From the NCBI RefSeq assembly GCF_024346755.1, contig NZ_AP024862.1, positions 806,001-870,000 of the forward strand: DNA of 64,000 nt. Reading direction: 5' to 3'. The notes beneath the pieces are model-generated. The model worked only from the letters and a program-made list of their open reading frames with translations. It was not told where the DNA came from and did not search any database. The stretch is from Vibrio aerogenes (GTDB taxonomy: Bacteria > Pseudomonadota > Gammaproteobacteria > Enterobacterales > Vibrionaceae). The translations under genes and the position numbers were made by a program. Positions 56,890 to 64,000 of the stretch are shown here, piece by piece (position 1 is the stretch's first letter; each line of letters starts with the position of its first letter).

Positions 56890-58233
56890 TTAGTGCTGCA
56901 AATTAACTCTGATCATGACTTTCCGGCTGTCACTTTCATGGTTGGATAACTCTCCACGAATGATCATTTTCTTACCCAGCCAGGAGGCATAAGTTTTCAG
57001 TGCCGGGTTTTCAAAAATTACATCTGATACAGCTAAGGCCCGTTTTACAGACAGATCATAATTGTAACGGTAAGCATCTGAATCATCTTTGGAACCTTTC
57101 CACTCTTCACTTGAAAGCCCGATAATTTCAACAGACTGAACCAGATCATCATGTTCAGACAATACCTTAAACAGAGGTTGCAACGTTGAGGTAAGTACAC
57201 TCTTATACTTCGGGGAAACCTCATATTCACCCACTTTAAAATTGCCATAAGCGCCATGGTAATTCAGTTGCATGAGCGACTTATCAAAAATCACGTTCTC
57301 TTTTTCGAAGACAGCAGCACAAGCAGACTGGATATCATCAATCAGATCGCTGACATCCTGGTTGAGCTGCATTTTTTCCATATGAAAACCTTTTGACGGT
57401 AGTACCAAACTGACTTTACGGTCCTGGTCTTTCATGCTGATCAAGCTTGTATCACCAACACCAGTGAAGAGTACATCGACATGATCCAACCGGCCAAAGC
57501 CCTGGCTCGAGGACTTCACCGTGTACTTTGATAGCTCATTCTCTTGAATTGCCTCATTCACAACCGGCAAATATTTCTGATCGACAATTAAGGAAACATT
57601 GGTATTTCTGATGCCTGTATGTTCCATCATTGTGATGAGTGCATGATGAAAAACATGATTCACCACAAAATAAGGGGAGATCAAAATAGCCATCGCCACT
57701 AATGTAACCGGAATATTTTTATGTTTATAGGCTGCATATATTCTGCAGGCTACTCCGGTATACATGAAGCAGAGAACAATTTTAACAATTGAGAAAGCAT
57801 TCAGTTCCTGAATCACTGCATAATGATAAATAAAGGGGGTCAGGATGATGAAACTGATTAGGCCAGCCAGATAAACTGAAGAAATTGAATTGTCTTTGAT
57901 GAATTTATTAATCATGCCGGACAATACCATCCAGCGTAACTGTTTCTCTTTCTTTGTGACTGAAAGAGACTTCAGTAAAAATGCAGGTAACCGGTATAAA
58001 ATAACAACTGAATTGACCAGCGCAGAAGCGGATATTGAAAAAACGGCAATATTTAATACGACAAGAATTCCCGCAACTGTCAAAATAAACAGCAAAAAGA
58101 TTCCGTCGCCAAACTGTATATTTTGCGGATAAAAGTCAACGATGGAGCAATATGATAAAAATGATATTGTTCCGAGTGCTATGCCGACCTGAAAAAACAG
58201 TGTCATCCATTTATTCATCTTTAATATATTCAT
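56890..58233 (-). CDS. Polytopic membrane protein with an OmpA-like C-terminal domain, function unknown
   Basis: 447 residues, not recognised. About five or six hydrophobic segments occupy residues 10-200 (for example LFFQVGIALGTISFLSYC and ISPYFVVNHVFHHALI). The rest is soluble. From about residue 330 it resembles an OmpA/MotB-type domain: SVEIIGLSSEEW, then YNYDLSVKRALAVSDVIF, which mirrors the NxxLSxxRAxxV pattern, and a final strand KVMIRVNL. OmpA-like tails on polytopic proteins occur in wall-anchored ion-driven complexes, but no MotA/ZorA-like partner is next to it. Single-gene unit, bounded by a terminator. The start is unsure (58233 or 58218). Confidence 0.8.
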   Translation of the reverse strand: MNILKMNKWMTLFFQVGIALGTISFLSYCSIVDFYPQNIQFGDGIFLLFILTVAGILVVLNIAVFSISASALVNSVVILYRLPAFLLKSLSVTKKEKQLRWMVLSGMINKFIKDNSISSVYLAGLISFIILTPFIYHYAVIQELNAFSIVKIVLCFMYTGVACRIYAAYKHKNIPVTLVAMAILISPYFVVNHVFHHALITMMEHTGIRNTNVSLIVDQKYLPVVNEAIQENELSKYTVKSSSQGFGRLDHVDVLFTGVGDTSLISMKDQDRKVSLVLPSKGFHMEKMQLNQDVSDLIDDIQSACAAVFEKENVIFDKSLMQLNYHGAYGNFKVGEYEVSPKYKSVLTSTLQPLFKVLSEHDDLVQSVEIIGLSSEEWKGSKDDSDAYRYNYDLSVKRALAVSDVIFENPALKTYASWLGKKMIIRGELSNHESDSRKVMIRVNLQH

Positions 58234-58626
58234 TGTTATTTAATAACCTAGCTAACGAAAGTAATCATACATCCGTATCATCTGATAAACGGATATATAT
58301 GAACTGACCAATACAGAATACTCAGTCTCTTTGATGGTCTTTTGCCTTCTTTCCGGTCACATCCGGACAATACCGGAAACCCCGGCTTTTATGATGTCTC
58401 TCTCAAAGTTGACCGAAAGCGACAGCATGTTAGCGATTCAACATAAGATAGTCAAACCACACCCTATATGAGCCGGAAGAAAGCTTAAAATACAACAAAA
58501 GATGACAGGAAAATGATTGATGAATCAAACAAATGGATGAACAGGTTGAGAGCCATACAGAGTGTCTGCACAGCCCTCACGATAATCTGTCAAATATTGC
58601 CGGTTCATACGACAATAGGTCCTTAT
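58234..58626. other. Intergenic region around 58.4 kb
   Basis: 393 bp with no supported gene, repeat or terminator that I could defend. It should contain the promoter of the polytopic OmpA-tail gene on the minus strand. Confidence 0.35.
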
Positions 58627-58722
58627 TCAAAGTGTTAAATAAGGAAGCAGGTAAGCCAGCAAAGACCAGATACCAATCCAGCTGATGATGGCAAATATAT
58701 CTAACCAGTTATGATGTCCCAC
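58627..58722 (-). CDS. Probable 31-residue membrane peptide
   Basis: A small frame starting GTG at 58722, with GGAGGA ending about 4 bp upstream. It starts MGHHNWLDIF and continues with a continuous hydrophobic stretch AIISWIGIWSLLAYLLPYL before ending in TL. One membrane helix rich in W, I and L with a short polar N-terminus is characteristic of small bacterial membrane proteins. A TATAAA hexamer about 60 bp upstream may be its -10. It lies 67 bp after the stop of the 5'-nucleotidase gene on the same strand and could share its transcript. I do not recognise it as CydX, MgtS or another known peptide. Confidence 0.6.
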   Translation of the reverse strand: MGHHNWLDIFAIISWIGIWSLLAYLLPYLTL

Positions 58723-58789
58723 AGCTCCTCCTGTTTGCAGAAGAGAAATCACCACAGAACAAAGCAATTTTTATACCAGTATCATAATC

Positions 58790-60523
58790 TTAAGATGACC
58801 GGGATATCTCCCTTGGTTCACTCACAGCCAGTGAACCGGCACAATCTTTTAACCATTCGATAAACGCATCCGCCATTGAATACTGAGAAATATATTTCGG
58901 CCTGACCACATTGACGATCGCATCATATCCTTCTTTGCCTTTCATCGTATAAGCGGATGACGTTCCACAATAAATATCTGATTTTTCAACATTTATCCAT
59001 TGATTATCCCGATATATCTTTAAACCGTAAATCCGCTTTCCTGCAGGTTGATCCGGGTCATAGTGAAAGTCCAGCCCATAACAATACGGGTAGCTTCCCG
59101 TTCCGGTTCCTATAACACCATTATCTAACGCGTTATCAATTGCGCCTTCGAGCGTATTTAACAATGTTTCACCCGTAATAAAATAAACGCCAATCGGAAT
59201 CGCAAATGGCAATAATTTACCGGCAACATCGGCGACCGTAATATTTCCGGCAGGTAAAGAACACCGGACACCCCCTGCGTTATGAATCGCGAAATCAACA
59301 GGGAATCCCTGCTGTTTCATGACATAAACAAAAGACTCTGCAACTAAGGGAGCTATCTCGCTGCCGCCTTCTGCATCCGGAATTCTGGTATGATGCAGCG
59401 CATTTTCCAGAATAGTGATTTTTTCCACTTCCTGTTGTCTGACCACCGGCAGATAACGTCGGTGCAAAATATCCTGAATTTCAGGGTGTTTCGGGCATGT
59501 TGCAATCAGAGGATGTTGGGCTAAATACGCTTCCGCTTTTGCATACACCTGTTCATCAATCGTAGATTCGCGGGCAGCATCAACAAATAACCGGCGACCA
59601 ATCAATAGCTCATTTTTACCTTCAAAACGGATAACCTGTCCATCAGCATCAAAATCAATATGACAGTGCCCGAGCGCCAGAGAATGAAGACCCGACTGGA
59701 CAATATATGTCTGCCCGATACGGACACCATAGGGATCGGCTTTATCCAGTCCGATATCTGAATAATCACCCTGCAGGATATGAGAATGTCCGCCGATAAT
59801 TAAGCTGATTCCTGAAACAGATTCTGCCAGCTGTAAGTCCGCTTCATAACCCAGATGACTCAGCAAAATAATCTTATTGATCCCCTGTTCACGGATAGCT
59901 TTCACGGTGTTTTCAGCGACCTGAGTTGAGAGGACAAATGGCGTGTCCGGGTCCGGGTTCGAAATTTCATCCATCCGATCCAGAGATAAGCCAAAAATAG
60001 CAACGGGTTCCTGATCGATTGTTTTAACCATCCACCGCGCAGTCTGAGCCGTATCATCATAGCTGTATACATTCGGACAAGATGCCAGCGGATCAGTTTT
60101 TTCAGGGTCTTCCTGACTCAAGTCCCAGTTACCTGACAACAGCGGGAAATGAATCCGCCGGGCAAACCGGGCAACACTCTGATTCCCCAGATCCAATTCG
60201 TGATTACCAACAGTCATGGCATCAATACCGAGTGCATTTAACAATTCAGCATTGGCTTCACCTTTAAACAGAGAAAAATATAAAGTGCCCTGAAAACAAT
60301 CACCGGCATGAAGTAGTAAAAACCCCCGTTGACGCTCAGCGGCTTCGGCTCTGAGCTGCCCTGCACGCGAAGCGATACGGGCAAAACCTCCGGCACTGAC
60401 ATAAGGTGAGACTGATTCTCCATCAATCGTCAGATTCAGTTGTAATGATGAAGGTTCAAAATATGAATGGGTATCATTCAGATGGGCAATCGTTACAGAC
60501 AGGGGATGGTTCGTATTAGACAT
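58790..60523 (-). CDS. Bifunctional metallophosphatase/5'-nucleotidase without signal peptide
   Basis: About 577 residues. The ATG at 60523 has AGAGGT upstream. The N-terminal calcineurin-like metallophosphatase domain (about 8-330) carries the metal motifs HLNDTHS, GDCFQG, GNHELDLG and GGHSHIL. The C-terminal 5'-nucleotidase domain (about 370-560) binds the nucleotide: HNAGGVRCSLPAG and the late YDAIVNVV region. Relatives such as UshA are periplasmic, but neither this start nor any upstream in-frame start gives a signal peptide, so it is probably cytoplasmic. Likely removes phosphate from nucleotides or sugar nucleotides; exact substrate unknown. Confidence 0.92.
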   Translation of the reverse strand: MSNTNHPLSVTIAHLNDTHSYFEPSSLQLNLTIDGESVSPYVSAGGFARIASRAGQLRAEAAERQRGFLLLHAGDCFQGTLYFSLFKGEANAELLNALGIDAMTVGNHELDLGNQSVARFARRIHFPLLSGNWDLSQEDPEKTDPLASCPNVYSYDDTAQTARWMVKTIDQEPVAIFGLSLDRMDEISNPDPDTPFVLSTQVAENTVKAIREQGINKIILLSHLGYEADLQLAESVSGISLIIGGHSHILQGDYSDIGLDKADPYGVRIGQTYIVQSGLHSLALGHCHIDFDADGQVIRFEGKNELLIGRRLFVDAARESTIDEQVYAKAEAYLAQHPLIATCPKHPEIQDILHRRYLPVVRQQEVEKITILENALHHTRIPDAEGGSEIAPLVAESFVYVMKQQGFPVDFAIHNAGGVRCSLPAGNITVADVAGKLLPFAIPIGVYFITGETLLNTLEGAIDNALDNGVIGTGTGSYPYCYGLDFHYDPDQPAGKRIYGLKIYRDNQWINVEKSDIYCGTSSAYTMKGKEGYDAIVNVVRPKYISQYSMADAFIEWLKDCAGSLAVSEPREISRSS

Positions 60524-60775
60524 GACACCTCTTTTTTCCACTTTCTTCAGATCATAGTCACTCAAGCATGACAGGCATATGACATTCGACCGGGGATAAT
60601 CACATTCATTGCTTACGCAATCATAAAGACCCGTCAGGATGCGCCCTCTTCTGAGATAAATCAAGTATGCCGCTGGTTTCAAAGAAATTTAAAACCGGTA
60701 AATGAGGGTAAGCAACGAGAATATAAAGGCTTTTTGTATTATTCTTAATTTATCATCTACTCAGGAGAACTGTTT

Positions 60776-62431
60776 ATGCAGTTGGAACGCATTGAGATAT
60801 CCGGATTTCGTGGTATCCGCCGTTTATCATTAAACTTTAATGAACTCACAACACTCATTGGTGAGAATACCTGGGGGAAATCATCTTTACTTGATGCACT
60901 GACTATTGCCTTGCCACCGGATGGCGCCTTGTACGAGTTTACGATCCGGGATTTTCATGTTGATTACTCCATTTCACTTCCTCAAACACAATCTCTGCAG
61001 ATTGTGCTCAGTTTTATCACAACAGAGAAAGGTGAAATTCATTCCGGCCGATACAAAAAACTCAAGCCTGTCTGGCAAAAGCTGGCAAACGGACAATCGC
61101 GGATTATCTACCGTATCACCGGGACACGTGAAGATGAACATATCCGGACTCAGTATAGTTTCATGGATCTAAACGGTGATAAGCTCGCACTGCATGCTTC
61201 AGAAAAACTGGCTCAGGAACTGAGTAGTTTGCATCCGGTACTCAGGATGAAAGACTCACGCCGCTTTCATTCGGTTGCTGATAAAAAGTATTTGGTTTCT
61301 GATAAAAAAAATACCAGCCAGAATGTCCGCACTGAAAAACGAATCAACAATACATGCCGCCGGCTGCTGGCGATTCCCGGACATGTTAATAAAGGGGAAA
61401 TGAAGAGCAGTCTGAATGCTGTCAGTGCTCTGGTCGGGCATTATTTTTCATTTAAAAACCGTAGTAATAAGCCGGCACCACAGGATTATACCAGCCTGAT
61501 TTACGCCAGCCCTTCCAGCGAAAAAACATTCAGCCAGTTTGTTGAGGAAACCAAAAACCGGCAGACCCGGCTTTTACTGATGATTCTGATGAATGCTTAT
61601 CTGCAGGCCAAAGGACCCACAGATCTGCGACGCTGTGCAAGACCGGTTTTAATTATTGAAGACCCCGAAGGGCGGCTCCACCCGACACATCTTGCCAGAG
61701 CCTGGAGTCTGCTTCAGTTTTTACCCATGCAGAAGATCCTGACAACAAACAGTGGTGAGCTGCTCGCTGCTGTGCCAATCAACTCGATTCGTCGCCTGGT
61801 CCGCTATGCGGATAAAACTCATACGCTGGCCATTCCGGACAATATTTTGTCACCCGATGAGCTGCGACGGATTGGCTTTCATATCCGGTTTCACCGTTCT
61901 AATGCCTTGTTTGCCCGGTGCTGGCTGCTGGTTGAAGGAGAAACCGAAGTCTGGTTATTCAGCGAATTAGCGAGACAATGTGGCTACAACCTGATGGCAG
62001 AAGGCATTCAGATTATTGAATTTGCCCAGTCAGGTCTCCGGCCTCTGATAAAAATAGCCAAAGCGCTTGCGATTGACTGGCATGTCATTACCGACGGAGA
62101 TTCAGCCGGTAAAAAATATGCGACCACAGTCAGAAAGCAGCTGAGTCAGGATCTTGAAAGCCACAGGCTGACGACGTTGCCGGACAGAGATATCGAGCAT
62201 TACCTTTATGACAATGGTTTTGAGTTCTTCTTTAAAGATTTACTGAAAATCCCGCATAACCACCCGATTCCGGCCAAAAAAGTCGTCATCAAGGTTCTGA
62301 AAAAATATGCCAAACCGGATCTGGCACTGGCAATATTATCTTACTGTGAGCAGCAGGGCACCGACGTCATTCCTCCCTTGCTGCGAAAAACGATTAAACG
62401 GGTCGTTTTAATGGCGAAAGAGAATACCTGA
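60776..62431 (+). CDS. ybjD: OLD-family ATP-dependent nuclease-like protein (YbjD)
   Basis: 551 residues. The N-terminal ABC/SMC-type ATPase has an unusual Walker A GENTWGKS at residues 29-36, preceded by the FRGIRRLSL start typical of RecF/OLD proteins. Walker B is in VLIIEDPEGRLHP near residue 295. The C-terminal TOPRIM domain has LLVEGETE near residue 385 and DGDSAG near 440, both needed for nuclease metal binding. It most resembles E. coli YbjD, a class 2-like OLD protein of unknown role found as a single gene. No UvrD-like helicase (the GajB partner of Gabija) is adjacent, so I do not call it Gabija. Lies 250 bp from the divergent 5'-nucleotidase gene. Confidence 0.92.
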   Translation: MQLERIEISGFRGIRRLSLNFNELTTLIGENTWGKSSLLDALTIALPPDGALYEFTIRDFHVDYSISLPQTQSLQIVLSFITTEKGEIHSGRYKKLKPVWQKLANGQSRIIYRITGTREDEHIRTQYSFMDLNGDKLALHASEKLAQELSSLHPVLRMKDSRRFHSVADKKYLVSDKKNTSQNVRTEKRINNTCRRLLAIPGHVNKGEMKSSLNAVSALVGHYFSFKNRSNKPAPQDYTSLIYASPSSEKTFSQFVEETKNRQTRLLLMILMNAYLQAKGPTDLRRCARPVLIIEDPEGRLHPTHLARAWSLLQFLPMQKILTTNSGELLAAVPINSIRRLVRYADKTHTLAIPDNILSPDELRRIGFHIRFHRSNALFARCWLLVEGETEVWLFSELARQCGYNLMAEGIQIIEFAQSGLRPLIKIAKALAIDWHVITDGDSAGKKYATTVRKQLSQDLESHRLTTLPDRDIEHYLYDNGFEFFFKDLLKIPHNHPIPAKKVVIKVLKKYAKPDLALAILSYCEQQGTDVIPPLLRKTIKRVVLMAKENT

Positions 62432-62455
62432 GTGAAAAAGAAAGGATGTAAAACT

Positions 62456-62615
62456 ACCTGTTCCTAAATATGCTCCACTTTTGGCAACGAGGCAGATATC
62501 GATAAGCAGACCTTCCGCGCCAGGGAAGGCGCGGCAGAGCCTCAAGGATGGGTTTATGGGTTTATGCGTGTCTGTGTTCGATATCTGCCTGAGTGACCTA
62601 CAATTAGGAACAGGT
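62456..62615. mobile_element. 160-bp TA-flanked palindromic element (MITE-like)
   Basis: Fits between the ybjD stop and the LysR-gene stop. Outer inverted repeat: ACCTGTTCCTAA (62456-62467) and TTAGGAACAGGT (62604-62615); with the adjacent T and A it becomes TACCTGTTCCTAA on both sides, i.e. an element flanked by TA. Inner inverted repeat: AGGCAGATATCGA (62490-62502) and TCGATATCTGCCT (62578-62590). A hairpin CCGCGCC-AGGGAA-GGCGCGG sits at 62515-62534, and GGGTTTAT is repeated in tandem near 62550. It has no coding capacity. TA flanks are typical of IS630/Tc1-type target duplications. No transposase is in the window. It could instead be a chromosomal palindromic repeat family (REP or ERIC type). 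Confidence 0.7.
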
Positions 62616-62617
62616 AT

Positions 62618-63523
62618 TTAGGTGAGTACTGAACGTCCTTTCATCATATCGAGTCCCTCTTTAATGACACAATCAACCAGAGGATAGTCATTCATATCAT
62701 TACGCCAGATGAATGATAAAGTGCGGTTCATCATCAGCTCAGGGACATTCAACTCTGCCAGCACACCTTTTTCTATGAGTGGTTTCACTTCAAGATAAGG
62801 CAGACAACTCAGATAATTTCCATTCATCACCAAACGGGTTAACACCGGCACAAAATCATATTCCCGCCAGACATCCAGTTGTTGCAGGTACGGATGAATT
62901 GCACTTTCAAACACAGCTCTTGTCCCGGAGCCACTTTCCCTCAGCACCCAGCGTGCCTGTTCAAGCTGCTTGAAATCAACGAAAGGCAATTGGGTATATG
63001 GATGATCGGCACCAGCAACTATCGTTAAGTGATCGTTGCACCAGACTTCCTGCCGGAGACGATGATCATCACAACGTCCTTCGATGATACCGATATCACA
63101 ACGATAACTCAGCACATCTTCCAGCACGGAGTGAGAACTCTTGACCGAAACCTTCACCTGAACTTCAGGAAAAGTCTGATCGAGACGGCTGACGAGTTCG
63201 GGTAAGAGATGTTCTGCCGGTGTCTGACTGGCGCATACCGATAACTCCCCGCTCAGACTTTGCTGAGCAAAAAATCCTGCTTCGATTTGCCGGGCATCCT
63301 GCAACAGGCGTTTGGCCCGGGGCCTCAGCCATAGCCCCCAGTGAGTCAGTGACATCCGCTTTCCCTGACGCTCGAACAAAGGCCGTCCCATCACCTTTTC
63401 GAGCTGAGAAAGCGACATACTTGTCGCGGATTGGGTCAGAGCAAGCTTATCTGCAGCCAGGCTGACACTGCCACATTCAGCAATTGCATCAAATACTGCA
63501 ATCTGTTTAAGCGTATATCTCAC
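62618..63523 (-). CDS. LysR-family transcriptional regulator
   Basis: LysR-type regulator of 301 residues. The winged helix-turn-helix is at residues 1-62: LKQIAVFDAIAECGSVSLAADKLALTQSATSMSLSQLEK shown in two parts by the turn at SVSLAA. The effector domain begins near residue 90 (GELSVCASQTPAEHLLPELV) and is of the CysB/YeiE type. It is divergent from a formate/nitrite channel gene and has a perfect inverted repeat between. It probably controls that gene, as LysR regulators do next to their targets. Its stop codon abuts the MITE-like element. The closest characterised relative I would guess is YeiE, low confidence. Confidence 0.88.
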   Translation of the reverse strand: MRYTLKQIAVFDAIAECGSVSLAADKLALTQSATSMSLSQLEKVMGRPLFERQGKRMSLTHWGLWLRPRAKRLLQDARQIEAGFFAQQSLSGELSVCASQTPAEHLLPELVSRLDQTFPEVQVKVSVKSSHSVLEDVLSYRCDIGIIEGRCDDHRLRQEVWCNDHLTIVAGADHPYTQLPFVDFKQLEQARWVLRESGSGTRAVFESAIHPYLQQLDVWREYDFVPVLTRLVMNGNYLSCLPYLEVKPLIEKGVLAELNVPELMMNRTLSFIWRNDMNDYPLVDCVIKEGLDMMKGRSVLT

Positions 63524-63583
63524 AGATGATCCTGATTTACTATCGTCCTGAAAGGTAATTCGTTCTCATTCTACTTTACCCGG

Positions 63584-63612
63584 TTTAAGTATCAATATAA
63601 TTGATACTTAAA
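63584..63612. promoter_or_regulatory. Inverted repeat between the LysR and formate-channel genes
   Basis: TTTAAGTATCAAT (63584-63596), ATA, ATTGATACTTAAA (63600-63612): a perfect 13-bp inverted repeat with 3-bp spacer. It contains the T-N11-A pattern of LysR sites. It lies 60 bp upstream of the LysR start and 116 bp before the channel gene. It is not an FNR site because the half-sites are in the wrong orientation. Confidence 0.7.
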
Positions 63613-63728
63613 TTCAGAATTTCCCATTTTACCGTACAAAGTAAAATCCGTTATTCTACACGTTAATAATGTGCGACAACAAAAGCACCAGATTTATAAT
63701 TCGCTTCATACAGTAGTGGAGAGCGCAA

Positions 63729-64000
63729 ATGACTCAAAATACAGACTACTTTAATCCAGCCGAGATGATGGTTGAGGCAGAGAAATATGCCAGTGGTAAA
63801 ACAAAGAAATCAACCGGTACCATACTTGGTCTGGCGATGATGGCTGGCCTTTTCATCGGTCTTGCATTTATTTTCTATATTACAGTAACCACCGGCTCTT
63901 CTAATGTTGCCTGGGGGCTGAGTAAGCTGGCAGGCGGCGTTGCTTTCAGTCTTGGCCTGATCTTTGTCGTTATCTGCGGTGGTGAACTGTTTACCAGCTC
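63729..64000 (+). CDS. Formate/nitrite channel (FocA/NirC family), C-terminus off window
   Basis: First 90 codons of a formate/nitrite transporter family protein. It starts MTQNTDYFNPAEMMVEAEKYASGKT, followed by the first membrane helix (ILGLAMMAGLFIGLAFIFYI) and the family motif KLAGGVAFSLGLIFVVICGGELFTS, which forms the omega-loop/pore region. GGAGAG is 6 bp before the ATG. It forms a pentameric channel moving formate, nitrite or a similar small anion across the inner membrane; which one cannot be told from the visible part. Divergent from the LysR gene. Confidence 0.9.
   Translation, partial: MTQNTDYFNPAEMMVEAEKYASGKTKKSTGTILGLAMMAGLFIGLAFIFYITVTTGSSNVAWGLSKLAGGVAFSLGLIFVVICGGELFTS

Noticed and set aside
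60776..62431. Gabija anti-phage system
   Set aside because: GajA-like architecture is present but no GajB helicase follows; the sequence is closer to solo YbjD.
62456..62615. Integron attC (VCR) site
   Set aside because: The arms do not contain the conserved attC core sites (RYYYAAC/GTTRRRY pattern), and there is no gene-cassette array nearby.
63584..63612. FNR box before the formate/nitrite channel gene
   Set aside because: Half-sites are ATCAA...TTGAT, the reverse of the TTGAT...ATCAA order of FNR.

Overview
The window looks like a stretch of a Vibrionaceae chromosome (Vibrio, in the looser V. gazogenes/V. mangrovi-like sense). The support is the gene content and order: a SorC-family regulator divergent from tal-tkt (an arrangement I recall from V. 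cholerae chromosome II), pbpC-yfhM, ybjD, a formate/nitrite-channel gene with a divergent LysR gene, and several membrane c-di-GMP proteins. Coding density is high, GC is moderate, and there is no phage, integron, CRISPR array or complete insertion sequence. All species statements are inference from gene families.

Left arm (1-8.8 kb): a galactan-utilisation locus. On the minus strand are ganS-ganP-ganQ (ABC importer), ganB (GH53 endo-galactanase lipoprotein, split by a frameshift in a run of eight Gs) and ganA (GH42 beta-galactosidase, cut by the window edge). Divergent on the plus strand are an msmX-type ATPase and a LacI-family repressor that starts with TTG. The shared promoter region has a near-consensus CRP site and a perfect 12-bp palindrome. 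Then come tRNA-Gly(TCC), an unknown 60-residue protein and aspA.

Middle (11.5-36 kb): modABC, a chemoreceptor, an emrB-emrA-outer-membrane-factor drug-efflux operon with a divergent TetR gene and a clear operator, guaD-modD, a secreted PL1 pectate lyase preceded by a KdgR-like box, elbB, two tandem secreted paralogues of unknown function, a CBM2-GH5 cellulase, folE, and moeA-moeB-sseA. Molybdenum recurs: uptake (modABC), the modD homologue, and cofactor assembly (moeA/moeB). Guanine deaminase makes xanthine, the substrate of a molybdenum enzyme. Secreted polysaccharide enzymes also recur (galactanase, pectate lyase, cellulase, alpha-amylase), pointing to growth on plant or algal cell-wall material.

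Right arm (36-64 kb): a SorC regulator divergent from tal-tkt with several copies of one palindromic motif between them, an OmpA-type lipoprotein, an FKBP isomerase, a large extracellular alpha-amylase with two N-terminal repeat modules, a CSS-EAL phosphodiesterase overlapping tail-to-tail with a Cache-only membrane protein, an AMMECR1 protein, pbpC-yfhM (PBP1C and bacterial alpha-2-macroglobulin), a Cache-PAS-GGDEF diguanylate cyclase, a polytopic membrane protein with an OmpA-like tail, a probable 31-residue membrane protein, a signal-less 5'-nucleotidase, the OLD-family ATPase ybjD, a 160-bp MITE-like palindromic element flanked by TA, and a LysR gene divergent from a formate/nitrite-type channel gene that runs off the right edge.

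The least explained items are the modD-guaD pairing, the tandem secreted paralogues, the polytopic OmpA-tail protein, the 31-residue peptide and the TA-flanked palindromic element. No single wholly new multi-gene system could be demonstrated from sequence alone.
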